64,000 nt of DNA from positions 1,736,001-1,800,000 of the forward strand of contig NC_026742.1 of NCBI RefSeq assembly GCF_000210295.1, read 5' to 3'. Both the position numbers and the translations under genes were made by a program. The stretch's first letter is position 1; each line of letters begins with the position of its first letter. This document shows positions 48,901-58,972 of the stretch, piece after piece. This stretch comes from Trypanosoma brucei gambiense DAL972. Its lineage: Eukaryota; Euglenozoa; Kinetoplastea; Trypanosomatida; Trypanosomatidae. Under the pieces are notes generated by a model, which did no database searches, was not told the origin of the DNA, and was given only the letters and a program-made list of their open reading frames with translations.

Positions 48901-50454
48901 AGTGGCAAAAGGATAACCCAATTACATATAACATATGGAATATAATATATAATATATAATGCGAATGAACGGGTAGTAATGGCATGTGACTGTGTATATA
49001 TGTGCAAAAATCAATGAGCGAAAACAACTGAGTAAAAAAAAAAAAGAAAAAAATGAATGAGTGACGAGTAATGGGAGGGGGGATGGAAAAAGGAGCGGTA
49101 ATAACAATACAATAGTAATAATAATAATTATTATTATTATTACTATTGGAAGAAAAAGAAAAAGAGACAATAATGAAAGGACAACAAAGAGCATGCGCGA
49201 GGGAAGATGAAAAAGAAAGAAAGAATAAAAAATGAATAACTCCGTGCTATTCTATGCAAAAAAAAAAATAAAATAAGAAAACAAAATATTAATATTAATA
49301 AACGCACTAATAAATAATCAATTAAAAAAAAGGGAAGGAAAAAAAAAAGAATCACAATTTCCTTCTTTTCTTTATTACTTACCTTTTCTTCACTCATTTC
49401 TCTTTGCTTCCTCACTTTTGTTTTTCTTTTTGCTTCTTCCTTCGCTTCTGCTGCTTCATTTCCCGCACACACAAACGCAGACACAAAAAAACACATCATC
49501 TTCAGAATCAGCACCAGCACTAGCACCAAAATAGAAATCAATCAACAAAAAAATTCTTTCCCCCTCCTCCTTATTTGATTTTATCTCTCATTTTATTATT
49601 TTATTTTATTTTTTTTAAAAAAAAAAGAACACACAAACTCAAGCGGATAAAAACCATCTCATCTCCCATTAAATCCCCTCTTCCACTCCAACAACTTCAT
49701 CCTTATAATTTTTTTCTTTTTTTTTTGTACCTCTTCATTTGTTTCATTTATTCATATTCCATTTCTCCGTTTTTAGACTTTTATTCCCCCTAATTTCTCC
49801 TCTTAAAGAAAAAGAGAAGAAAAAAAAAGTGAAATGAATCTAACACTATTCATTGGTTCGATACTCCACTAATCCCATTTTATTTTTTATTTTTTATTTT
49901 TCGGTGGCATGTAAGACACAGGAATAAACAAACAGAGGATATTAATGTCTTGCTTTTATTGTTTCTCTCTTTAGAAACGATTTTTTTTTTTTTGCTTTAC
50001 CAAAAGATAAAACGAAAGATCAAAAATTTTTTTAACAAAAAAAAAAACGAACATCATGAAGCCAAAAAAAAAAAAAGAAACTGCTACAACGGAAAAGAGA
50101 AAAAAAAGATAAAGAGAAAAAGTTAAAGAAGGTAAAATGCGTAGACGTCGCACAAAATAGCCAAGACGGACGTTAAATCACTTTCTCTTCCACTACGACA
50201 CGAAATCAGACAAACGTGTGATATGAAAACGAAGAATTGAAAACACAAACATAAACATACGCATACAAAACACCCACCAAACCTCTTCTTAACAAATTGA
50301 AATAGCCGACACGACATTTAAGGGAGGGAGAAAGCAGCAAAGTAACGCAAACTAACACAAACAGTAACAGAAACATTAAATACAAAAACACAATTCACCC
50401 AACCACACACAAATGTCTCCCCCTTCTTCCCAACCCCTCCATCATTATCATTCT
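45923..50454. other. 4.5 kb AT-rich region, probable very long 3' UTR of the USP gene
   Basis: The longest gene-free stretch in the array. It holds T/A dyads (46204-46217, 46545-46559, 46965-46984, 48837-48856, 49609-49626), TA microsatellites (46257-46275, 47489-47570), (GAATAT)n at 48213-48237, (ATTC)n at 48881-48901 and a 39-base palindrome at 49110-49148. Frames encode only Phe/Leu/Ile-rich or Lys/Asn-rich low-complexity peptides. No tRNA or snRNA is recognised. Confidence 0.5.
49110..49148. repeat. Perfect 39-base palindrome
   Basis: The arms at 49110-49128 and 49130-49148 (CAATAGTAATAATAATAAT and its reverse complement) are exact over 19 bases around a single central T. It would form a perfect hairpin in DNA or RNA. 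Confidence 0.9.
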
Positions 50455-51792
50455 TCAAAAAAAAGTTGGTTCAACCTGAGGTACCTCTGCATAAAAGAGA
50501 ATATACGCCTTCTCAAGTTCTTGCATTACATCAACAGACCGCGAAGGTGTAATTGCTCCATCATTACAAAGGTACCACTCGCCAAACGCCACACGCACAT
50601 AACTTGTGTAATGTCCAGACATCTCCGTACCGCTATGCATCAATACGCCATACAAACTATATCGCAATGATTTCTCCCCACCTGTCATGAAGGTTTCGGG
50701 GTATATGACATTTACAAGATTCTTCTTCCCATACTCGTCAAATCGTTTCAAATGCAAGACTAATAACTTTGGCCATTGCCTCACGACAACACATCGGCTT
50801 CCCGAGCGAAGGCGTTTGCATCGTGAGCAGTAAATACGATTACTTCCATCCATTTTCTCCGCTTTACCTTCCACAAAGTTAGCCTGAAGAATGGCCTCAA
50901 GATTGGCACCAAATGGCATTTCGTGTCCTATAGGTAATGAAAGATCCAAAAACGCTTCAAAGGTCCTTGAAGAATTTTCGCAGCTGTTACAGAAACAAGT
51001 CCCAAGCGTGGTTCCCCCAAAGAGATCGTAAATGGGAGATTTGTCGAAACATGCGAACTGATCACGCCACATCCCGAACGCTGTCTCCTCATCCTCCTTG
51101 CCAACATAACCCATATCATCAATGTGCAACTTAGCGCGAGGTGCGGTATTCATTTCATTGTGCACTACCGAAAGGAAGGTTCTAAGAAACTCATGCGCAT
51201 CCGCTTGAGTGAAATCCTTAAATTCATCATTGTACTTCGCTGCTTCGGATTTGAAGGTAACGAGAAATTCCTTTGGGTCCCCTTCCGACATCCTAAAGAA
51301 GTTCAGCATCGCCGCCGCTGCCGGATGTGATTCAGCATTCAACTGGCACTGCTCTAAGGCGAGAGCCAACGACGGGCTCTGTCGAAGACACTGCACCACC
51401 GAATTCATATAACATGTGTTACCTAAGTTTGGAAGCGGAATTGGCAGTGGCCACATGAGATGTTTTGGCAACGCCGAAACACGGATGTGCGGCCTAGGCA
51501 CCTCTAGATGAACATCAAATTCGACTGAAGGCGGGCGTGGGATTCTATCTTTCCTAATCGGACTAGTCGGTCGGCTACGGGACGGCCGCCGGGTGTTTCC
51601 ACGCGCCAGCTGAAGATCCGCCAACGAAAACAACTGAGAGTCAGTTGTGTCAGTCCGCTGCAATGTACTTTTCTCACGTGGGAGTGCAGTACTATCGCTT
51701 ACAGCAGTGTGCCGGGGGTATAAATGCGGCAGTTGATGTTCCGACACCTGTGACATCACCGCAGGGACAACACCGGGAATCTCCGCACGCAT
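50455..51792 (-). CDS. Ubiquitin-specific protease (USP/UBP, peptidase C19)
   Basis: 445 residues from the ATG at 51792. The frame is open upstream to 51906, but only from a TTG, and the trans-splice acceptor at 51890 falls inside that extension. The Cys box is LPNLGNTCYMNSVVQCL with the nucleophile at residue 127. A zinc-ribbon-like pair of CxxC motifs is present (CFCNSC, CSRCKR). The His box is GTEMSGHYTSYVRV with the catalytic His near 394, followed by WYLCNDGAITP supplying the third residue. The catalytic triad thus looks intact. The N-terminal about 110 residues are Ser/Arg/Pro-rich linker. The compact size resembles USP3/USP22/Ubp8- or UBP-16-like single-domain enzymes. Substrate unknown. 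The HECT ligase lies two genes downstream. Confidence 0.9.
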   Translation of the reverse strand: MRAEIPGVVPAVMSQVSEHQLPHLYPRHTAVSDSTALPREKSTLQRTDTTDSQLFSLADLQLARGNTRRPSRSRPTSPIRKDRIPRPPSVEFDVHLEVPRPHIRVSALPKHLMWPLPIPLPNLGNTCYMNSVVQCLRQSPSLALALEQCQLNAESHPAAAAMLNFFRMSEGDPKEFLVTFKSEAAKYNDEFKDFTQADAHEFLRTFLSVVHNEMNTAPRAKLHIDDMGYVGKEDEETAFGMWRDQFACFDKSPIYDLFGGTTLGTCFCNSCENSSRTFEAFLDLSLPIGHEMPFGANLEAILQANFVEGKAEKMDGSNRIYCSRCKRLRSGSRCVVVRQWPKLLVLHLKRFDEYGKKNLVNVIYPETFMTGGEKSLRYSLYGVLMHSGTEMSGHYTSYVRVAFGEWYLCNDGAITPSRSVDVMQELEKAYILFYAEVPQVEPTFF

Positions 51793-51889
51793 CAGAAATA
51801 ACCCCCCACCACACCACACCCGTCGTTTGTTGCGTTGGTAATGCCGTGCACGAGGGCAGATGGAACAGAAACGGTAGTGGTAGGGACTT

Positions 51890-51916
51890 CTACGAAAGAC
51901 GAACAAAAGGAGCCCC
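51890..51916 (-). promoter_or_regulatory. Trans-splice acceptor deciding the USP start
   Basis: The - strand reads GGGGCTCCTTTTGTTCGTC followed by TTTCGTAG, with the AG at 51891-51890. The next in-frame ATG is 51792. Confidence 0.6.
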
Positions 51917-53253
51917 AGTAATGGAAGATTTTCTCGTTGCCACTCCTCTCACTTGGGTTGAAGAGCAGCAGTGACACAACCAACTACACACACACACAGA
52001 CGCACAGGCAGACAAACACACACGAACCGCAGGCGAGTTCCACAACGCACGAGGTACACACAACCTTCACCGATTTCCCAAATTTCCCCCTTCCCCCAAT
52101 TCTACCTTCTCTGCTTCCTCTTTTCTTTCGCCACTTCTCCTTGTGTGCGTGTGTGCGTGTGTGTGTGTCGCAATCAACGGGTGCCCCAAGTCAGGTTGAG
52201 GGCCCCCCGTCTGTACTATTACTAAAGTGCTTGACACGGTGAAAGTGTGTCCGTAGACGGTCAGGTCAACTCCTCTTGGAGGGTCTGGTTCCCCCTATCT
52301 TCCGCTTAATGAGAACCTTCCCCTTGTAAAACAAACATAATAATGATAGTGAAGAGGAAAAGGAAGAAGAAAAAGAGAAGAGGATCAGTGACCTAGTTGG
52401 CTGGTTGGTGTGATACATTTCCCCACGTCCTTCTCTTCATCCAAGGAATACACCCAACATATGTGCATGTATGCATGTATATATACAAGTGCAGTGAAAG
52501 GGCAACAGTCATGCACACGTTTATGTGTCTAATATTATACACACCCGAAAACAGAGGGGGTGCTTGAGTAATGAGAGGAGCAAAGACAACACTTTAACCA
52601 TATCTTCGTAGGTATGTAAAGATATATGTAATCTCATATATGCATCTCTGTGCTTTCGCGCATGTTATTGTGGCGTTGCCGTGAAAAAAAAAAAAATTTA
52701 AAAAAGATACTTACCGGAGCCAGATAAGGTACAATCAAATGCACAAAACAGGAGCACACACAAATATATACCCTGAAACGAACGGAGGAAACACTATATA
52801 CATGGGGCACATATGTGTGATTACCATTTACGTAAACAGAGGTGGACACCATGGTGAAAACAGCTACACCAATTTTATTGAATCAATGTTTTGTTTTCGT
52901 TTCCACACCTCACTCTTCTAAACATCGGTATTGGACAGTTGGGACGTAGTTCTGCTTCTCATAATATGAAACCTGCGAACCTTAGAACTGCTTTCTCCAA
53001 AACACCCTATTGCTGCTGTTGTTGCTTTTTTGTGTGTCAACTTTGCCGTTTTATTTTTTTCCCACAATCTCATGCCGGACATGAAGCTACGCGAAGGCAG
53101 AACCACGATCTACTGTGAGAGACAACCATGCGAGGAAGGGAATGAAGCCTTGAAACCACAGGAAAGACATGATTAGCAGCTCCATTCAAACCATTTTTCC
53201 CTCCTGCTTCCTCTATTTCTTTTCTTTCTCTAATTATTACTCTCCCGTTCCCG
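51917..53253. other. Intergenic, no gene recognised
   Basis: 1.3 kb with (CA)n and (GT)n patches (about 51984-52003, 52141-52170), purine tracts and an A13T3A6 tract at 52686-52707. Probably the 3' UTR of the large LRR/WD40 gene. Confidence 0.45.
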
Positions 53254-56200
53254 TTATGTCGCCGGACTCCACATGCGTAACATCGTTAACCGGCCCGTCG
53301 GGTCACCAATTACCACCGCCGCGGCCTTATCGCTAGGCTCTGTAGCCACATCCCAAGCAGTAATTTCACATTCATGAACAAACTCAGCATCAGCCACGCC
53401 TTCTATGACCTCATCTTCAGGTTCTTCTTCCATTAGTTCAATGCTCTCTCCTTGCATTTCATCTACAGTGTCATCGTCAGGCACGGGAAAGGGCATATGC
53501 TTCCTTGGAAGCACCCAAAACTTCAACTGCTTGTCGTTGCCCAAGGCGAAAATGCCATCGTCACCCCACTTGAAGCGTAACCCGCTCACAGTGGGTAAAG
53601 CGGAATAGCGGAATGCGCTGAAGTGATTTGTTGGCGTCACCGCGAGAACATCCACAGCCGCATCTCCAACTTGTCGTATCCGTGACCACGGAAGACGGTA
53701 GACTGCAACGGATCCATCTTCAAGGCCGGCCGCCACCATCCGCTCATTTGAGGAGAGTTGGTACACTACGTGATTGCAAGAGCTCACCAATACGGCCACT
53801 TCCCGCCCCGCTTCCACATCGCACAACCGCAGTTGCCGGGGTGGTGGCAAATGTCCGCTGGCTGTTGGAGGGAATGGTGCTGGGTAAAGAAGAAAGTGGG
53901 TACAGGAGCGAATCATCTTTCCGGATTCTACGCTGAAGGGAAGGCTAAAGGTTCTCTCCTTTTCGAAGGCATTGCGTGCAGTACTCAATTGCCACATTAT
54001 TACAACATTGTGACAAACACTGTAGAATATTTCGTCCTCAGACCTATGCGGCAACACGGTAGTGAAGCCTCGTATCCTGTTGATGTCTGCCATCTCGCAT
54101 TTTTCCAAGAAATGGCGCTGATCCACATCCAGTACAACAGAAGTTTTTTCTGTGTCGTAAGCGCGAAGGTAGAGATCCTCAGTGGTTACTAAGTAGAAAC
54201 GGCCACGGGCAGAGAAGGCCACAGAAGTCAGAGGTGCTCCAAAAGTGCCGCCATCGCACCGGGAGACGATGTTCATCTCCGCACTGTCATAGATTAGTAA
54301 CGTACGGTCGTGACAAACTGTGGCGTGGTAAGCTCCCGTTTCGCACCACAATAAACTTTCCACAGCAGACGGCGAGCGCCTCACCTGCACTTCTACAGCA
54401 CCCGTAACAGGATGTACCGCGCAGATACTGCGATCGGCACTAGCGGTGATAATACGTTTACCGCGTGAGGGAATACAGCAAGCGGTAATCGTCCTCTGAT
54501 GAATTTGTTTTTTCGCTGAAAGGGCCATAGTGGTGAAAAACGATAGGCGGCGCTGGCGGAGTGGGCAGGTGATGGTTAGCATTTGAGTAACGTACGCTCT
54601 CGCATCCATTGAAACGTATGGGTACCGGTTTCCACTTTCAATCGCTGTCCCAACCACCAGGTGTGGATACTTGGTTAATTTTGAGTTATGCTGCCGCAAA
54701 AAGTATATGTAGTCGCGTAGACGAAGAATTGATGTTGGTTTCTGGCGGGTGGTTACATCAACATCTTCGTCGAATGTATATTCACCAACTTCATAGGACT
54801 CATGGAAGGAATTAAAGGCACTGATGAGCTCCCTTACCAGATGGTAACCGAGTGAATTACGGTATACAACCATCAAATAGGGCATGGTTAGCACGACGCG
54901 GTGTATGACGTGAGCTTCCTGCGCCTCCACAGCGTGGTACGGTAGTTCCTTTACCGCCGTTCGCTCGAACGGATTTGTTGATGATAGTCCAAGAAGCACC
55001 TCCCCTTTCTCACGCCCAAGAACCTCGTGCACCACATCATGATAACAACGCAACAGCATACCGTGCCACACCTTGTAATCGCTCTCGCTTCCCTCCTCCA
55101 GAACATCTTCGCGTTTAATCAGCTCGCGGAATGCGCGTGACCGTATACAGACACGAACGTTAAGAGCGTTTCCACCTTCTGTTCCAATGTTACATACTGT
55201 GCCACTGTAAATCAAGGGCCTCATCATGCGAATTAAGCGGTTAAAACGCGTGCAGGTCAACTGTAACATGGCACGCAGTTGGGGTTCATGAATACCCCAT
55301 CGGGAACAAACGAGCAAACGCGTGCACTTTCGGATAAGGGCCGTGCCAAAGCTATCGTTCAGTTTGTCATAGACCTGTTGCACCATACCATCAACTGTGC
55401 CGGGTAGTGAAACCTTTATTGCATGTGTCCCCAGACCAGGTGCCTCATTAAAACTGCGTAGCACATCTACAACCTGTAAAACATACTCTGGGCACAGTGC
55501 TTGCTCCTTCTGACGAATCAACATAAAGTCATCGTCCGACAGGGTCACACCAATTCTTCCCATGACCTCAGGTCGAAGCATATCATCAAAATCATTAGGC
55601 GTCATGTTACCCACTGGGAGGAACTCTACGCTGTCTTTGCCACGTGTTTGCAATTGTTTGTACAGTGTGGAATCCGTCTCACATCCCAACACCAGTCGTA
55701 CGTTGCGGGACAAACAATACGGCAAACAAGCGAAAGCACCAGGTCGTAGAGCTGGCGCTTCCCAAACGTCTTTCCCAGTTTTCTCGCACATCCTTAGTGC
55801 CGTGCACGGTTCTACGGGCGCAATGACATTATCTATTCCATCTAGAATAACAACAGTAATAACTTTTTCATTTCCATCGGACTTAGCATCGCCGTTGCCG
55901 TTAAGTTGCTCAGCCATCTTTCCCTTTTCTGTTATGGTATCCAAAAACAGTTTTTGAAGCCGACCCAAGTCCACCTCACCGATCGCTGATCGATACACCT
56001 CCTGATTAGGATACAACTGGTGAATAATGGTACATATAATATTGCGGAGCTCTGTGGGCTCCTCTGTCAGCAGAGCAGAGTGCGTCGTGTGGTACGCTAC
56101 ACGGCATTTCTGCGCGCTTTTCGTCAGTAGTCCCCACGTGAATGATGAAATGAGTTCACTGACTGCACTGATGTCTGCACTATGCAACAACAGAGAATTT

Positions 56201-57990
56201 CTGCTAGGCGGCGCAATAACGTACAGGTCCAATCGGTTGGTGATATTCTTTTTCACCAAATGACAGTGAAGGCGCGAGAAGAGAAGTGTGTGTAACCATT
56301 CGTGATATTGTTTTAGTTTTTGTAACACCTTTTCCTTCTCGGCCGATCCATAGAAGTACGAAGGGTGTCCTTCCTTAACCGGTGGAAAGTGGGCCGACAT
56401 CACGCGTTGTATCCGCTCATACACGGCTTGACAGAACTCTTCCAAATGCTTAAGGTGGACCTGGCCGTCTGCACCACACCGGTCAAACTCAGCGTTGTAG
56501 TCAGGTATCACGAGCTCTGGTGCATCTGCTCCCTCAACAACGTACTGTTTGAATACCTGGTGCTCCTGCCACTTCTTCTCCTTTACGGCAGCATCGCAAC
56601 AAATTAACTGTGATGGGCACACTTCTTTTGCAGCCACAGTGCACGTACGGCGTACCTGCCGTTGAAGATAGTCTGGGTGCTCAATAGGGGGTTCCTCCGT
56701 CAGTAGCGGCGCCAATGAGGGTGGAATTCCAAGCTTGCGGGTTCCCTTCCGCGTGGCTATTATACGCCAACTGGAGACCTCCATAGCTCGTCTGTGTGCG
56801 GCATGTAAAACTGGCTGAAGTGGTGGAGCTTGAGGACTTTCGGAGGGAACCACTTGTGAACTCATGGACCTGAGTCGGTAGGGTGCGCCCAAACTCTGAC
56901 GGTTCAACATGTCGTTCGCCGTCATGGCGCGATAGTCTCCTTCACGGTCTCCTATAAGTTCAAGAGTCAAGAATCGAGACTTCTCAACGTCACGCAAAAC
57001 ATCCACCTGAATGGCGAAACGTAGATTCTTCAGGCACACGCCGGCCGGCTCCTCTGGGGGGCTAAATAAGGGAATAAGATGGACCCTGCTTCCAACGAAT
57101 TCCTCATTCAACAGAGGAAACACCCGGTTGAGGAGCAGCTCTGTTTCCGAATGGAATATGAATGGTGGAGCCAGGATGGCCACCTCCAACAACCGCCACC
57201 CGGATTCGATGTGGGGAAAGGGAACAAACTTGTTACCTGAAGCAACCACCGACTTTGTAAAGGTGGAAAGCCGATCTAGTGCAACCGTTTCCTTCTGCAT
57301 CCAATCAGCCTTGCGCACCGTCTCCCGCATTGTTGAAGCAAAAGTACTTGTTGCCGGTTCCTCTTCAACAACAGTGCCAGTGATCCTATTCCCTTCAGCG
57401 TCCACCCTGAATGCTTCAATTGCGCACCGCCCCTCAGCACACTCCTCGCGAGTGGCCACCTCTTTACCTGAGGCATTACCTGCCGTCTCACACAGTCTAT
57501 TTCGTTCAAGAGCCTTCTCAATCTTCTTCATAACTCCTTCAGGTACCTGTGTGTTGCTCAGGTCGGCATGTACAACACCAGGGTTATGTTGCAGCAGTGA
57601 AAGGACCGCCAATCCGGCAGTGAGAGAAATAGTGTTACCTGAAAAATCGAGTTTTTCTAGACTCCGATGCTTAATCATTGCCCGACAGAAGAAAGCAACA
57701 GAGTCATTGTTGAGACCACTGCAAGGAACAATGAGCTCCTTCAACTTGTCGTTCTTCACAAGGAGGCTCGTCACAGCCTGAAGCCCAACGGCACCGATAT
57801 AATTCCGCCTAAGATCCACAACCTCGCTAAAACGTATGGTTTCCACTTGCGACGCAAGCAGTGGGTTCATTTTAGCTTTCAATGAAATGTAATTGGCGAC
57901 AAGCTCCTCGTACGCGTCCGTGCTTCTCGTGTCCTCCTTCTGCGGCATGAACTGCGAGGGAAGAAGAACAGGACTCTGCGCGTTAGTCAT
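53254..57990 (-). CDS. LRR - DUF4062-like - STAND NTPase-like - WD40 protein
   Basis: 1578 residues. Leucine-rich repeats occupy about 46-170 (VDLRRNYIGAVGLQAVTSLL, LDFSGNTISLTAGLAVLSLL, ribonuclease-inhibitor type). Residues about 253-357 resemble the DUF4062/TIR-like block of NWD1 and TEP1 proteins (FHSETELLLNRVFPLLNEEF, DVLRDVEKSRF). A NACHT/STAND-type ATPase core seems to follow: a Walker B-like strand VVILDGIDNVIAP near 710 and helical regions to about 1150. The position of the P-loop reads VIAPPSRNSLLLHSA (about 588-602), with no GxxGxGK(S/T). WD40 repeats fill about 1180-1570 (ITACCIPSRGKRIITASADR, VTTEDLYLRAYD). NLR-like architectures of this kind occur in ciliary and scaffold proteins as well as in immunity-type receptors. 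The function here is unknown, and ATP binding is doubtful. Confidence 0.75.
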   Translation of the reverse strand: MTNAQSPVLLPSQFMPQKEDTRSTDAYEELVANYISLKAKMNPLLASQVETIRFSEVVDLRRNYIGAVGLQAVTSLLVKNDKLKELIVPCSGLNNDSVAFFCRAMIKHRSLEKLDFSGNTISLTAGLAVLSLLQHNPGVVHADLSNTQVPEGVMKKIEKALERNRLCETAGNASGKEVATREECAEGRCAIEAFRVDAEGNRITGTVVEEEPATSTFASTMRETVRKADWMQKETVALDRLSTFTKSVVASGNKFVPFPHIESGWRLLEVAILAPPFIFHSETELLLNRVFPLLNEEFVGSRVHLIPLFSPPEEPAGVCLKNLRFAIQVDVLRDVEKSRFLTLELIGDREGDYRAMTANDMLNRQSLGAPYRLRSMSSQVVPSESPQAPPLQPVLHAAHRRAMEVSSWRIIATRKGTRKLGIPPSLAPLLTEEPPIEHPDYLQRQVRRTCTVAAKEVCPSQLICCDAAVKEKKWQEHQVFKQYVVEGADAPELVIPDYNAEFDRCGADGQVHLKHLEEFCQAVYERIQRVMSAHFPPVKEGHPSYFYGSAEKEKVLQKLKQYHEWLHTLLFSRLHCHLVKKNITNRLDLYVIAPPSRNSLLLHSADISAVSELISSFTWGLLTKSAQKCRVAYHTTHSALLTEEPTELRNIICTIIHQLYPNQEVYRSAIGEVDLGRLQKLFLDTITEKGKMAEQLNGNGDAKSDGNEKVITVVILDGIDNVIAPVEPCTALRMCEKTGKDVWEAPALRPGAFACLPYCLSRNVRLVLGCETDSTLYKQLQTRGKDSVEFLPVGNMTPNDFDDMLRPEVMGRIGVTLSDDDFMLIRQKEQALCPEYVLQVVDVLRSFNEAPGLGTHAIKVSLPGTVDGMVQQVYDKLNDSFGTALIRKCTRLLVCSRWGIHEPQLRAMLQLTCTRFNRLIRMMRPLIYSGTVCNIGTEGGNALNVRVCIRSRAFRELIKREDVLEEGSESDYKVWHGMLLRCYHDVVHEVLGREKGEVLLGLSSTNPFERTAVKELPYHAVEAQEAHVIHRVVLTMPYLMVVYRNSLGYHLVRELISAFNSFHESYEVGEYTFDEDVDVTTRQKPTSILRLRDYIYFLRQHNSKLTKYPHLVVGTAIESGNRYPYVSMDARAYVTQMLTITCPLRQRRLSFFTTMALSAKKQIHQRTITACCIPSRGKRIITASADRSICAVHPVTGAVEVQVRRSPSAVESLLWCETGAYHATVCHDRTLLIYDSAEMNIVSRCDGGTFGAPLTSVAFSARGRFYLVTTEDLYLRAYDTEKTSVVLDVDQRHFLEKCEMADINRIRGFTTVLPHRSEDEIFYSVCHNVVIMWQLSTARNAFEKERTFSLPFSVESGKMIRSCTHFLLYPAPFPPTASGHLPPPRQLRLCDVEAGREVAVLVSSCNHVVYQLSSNERMVAAGLEDGSVAVYRLPWSRIRQVGDAAVDVLAVTPTNHFSAFRYSALPTVSGLRFKWGDDGIFALGNDKQLKFWVLPRKHMPFPVPDDDTVDEMQGESIELMEEEPEDEVIEGVADAEFVHECEITAWDVATEPSDKAAAVVIGDPTGRLTMLRMWSPAT

Positions 57991-58513
57991 CTTTGCAATT
58001 ATTTTCTAAACCCCAACAATAATAAATTCTCCCACACCCGTCTCAATTGGGTTCCCTCCTTCTACTCGGTCTTCTTTTAACCAGTTCTTGCTTTTCCCCT
58101 AGCCTTGGGTATATCAAACCCCTATCTGGCCTTCCGATGACGTTAGTCACTTTTGTTCTTTCTTATCTCTGCCCTATCTTCAAGTGAAACAATGGACAAC
58201 AAATTGAAAATGGTGGAAAACGAAATGAATGAAGACATATTCTGCCTAATACAAAAATAAAACAACAGGTGTCTAGTAAAAACATAAAAAGAGACGGGTG
58301 TATAGAACAACGAGCAAGGAAGCGCATAACCTTCGGATGCAAGACATAATTGTAATGAAAACACACTGCCAGCGCAAAACCACAACATGCACATGATTCC
58401 CGGCCATTCCGTGCCTCTCCACCATGCCTTGTCAACGAGCTACCGTTTTCTTTTTGTTTTTACCATCTTCCCACTCTAAGGCATCTTTCCTGCCCTAACC
58501 CCTGTGTACTCGA
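57991..58513. other. Intergenic, no gene recognised
   Basis: Holds the leader of the LRR/WD40 gene (GGTTTAG acceptor about 15 bases before its ATG) and the 3' UTR of SPT4. Nothing else seen. Confidence 0.45.
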
Positions 58514-58972
58514 TCATGCACCACTCATCGCCAACAGCAGTTCCTCGTCCGTCATGACTGGTCCTAGTTTATCCTCGCCAGGCATCCCATCACCATTAGT
58601 ATTGTCAACATCATTTCCACTGTCACCATCCTCATCCTCATCATATACGTCGTTTTCTTCAACCTCCTCGTCCTCCTCACCGCTTTCGTCTTCATCGCAC
58701 AACTCAGTGGCAAACACTCCGTTCGGGCAGTTTGTTCGGTTGATTAGCCGACCAACCCACGACTTCTCCGGCGCAATGAGACCTATAAAATTCGAGAACT
58801 CCGCCGTGGCGACATCCAAAAGCTCCTCACGACTGACCGGCCCCGTCCCGCATACCTGACAGCCCTCATGAAGAAACTGCTGCTCTGTGATAATTAAGCG
58901 GCACCGGCGGCAGGCGAGGTAACCATGGTCTCCAACCGGAAGCTGTGGCGGTGGCTCGCTGTCACCACTCAT
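58514..58972 (-). CDS. SPT4: Transcription elongation factor Spt4, with acidic C-terminal extension
   Basis: 152 residues from the ATG at 58972; the longer frame to 59278 is hydrophobic, low in coding character, and judged to be UTR. The core matches Spt4: YLACRRCRLIITEQQFLHEG, with zinc ligands Cys21, Cys24, Cys38 and Cys41 (the last two in GCQVCG), then FSNFIGLIAPEKSWVGRLIN, matching 'sFdGiIalmdPe.SWVakWqr', and PNGVFATEL, matching 'pGvYAi.V'. Spt4 pairs with the NGN domain of Spt5 to form DSIF, which clamps Pol II (and acts with Pol I). Typical Spt4 ends soon after this; here residues about 93-130 add a very acidic tail (EDEEVEENDVYDEDEDGD) and a final helix. The Spt5 partner is not in the window. 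Confidence 0.88.
   Translation of the reverse strand: MSGDSEPPPQLPVGDHGYLACRRCRLIITEQQFLHEGCQVCGTGPVSREELLDVATAEFSNFIGLIAPEKSWVGRLINRTNCPNGVFATELCDEDESGEEDEEVEENDVYDEDEDGDSGNDVDNTNGDGMPGEDKLGPVMTDEELLLAMSGA

Noticed and set aside
49850..49870. B-box-like GGTTCGATACTCC
   Set aside because: It has an extra base relative to a tRNA B box and no acceptor stem or A box around it.
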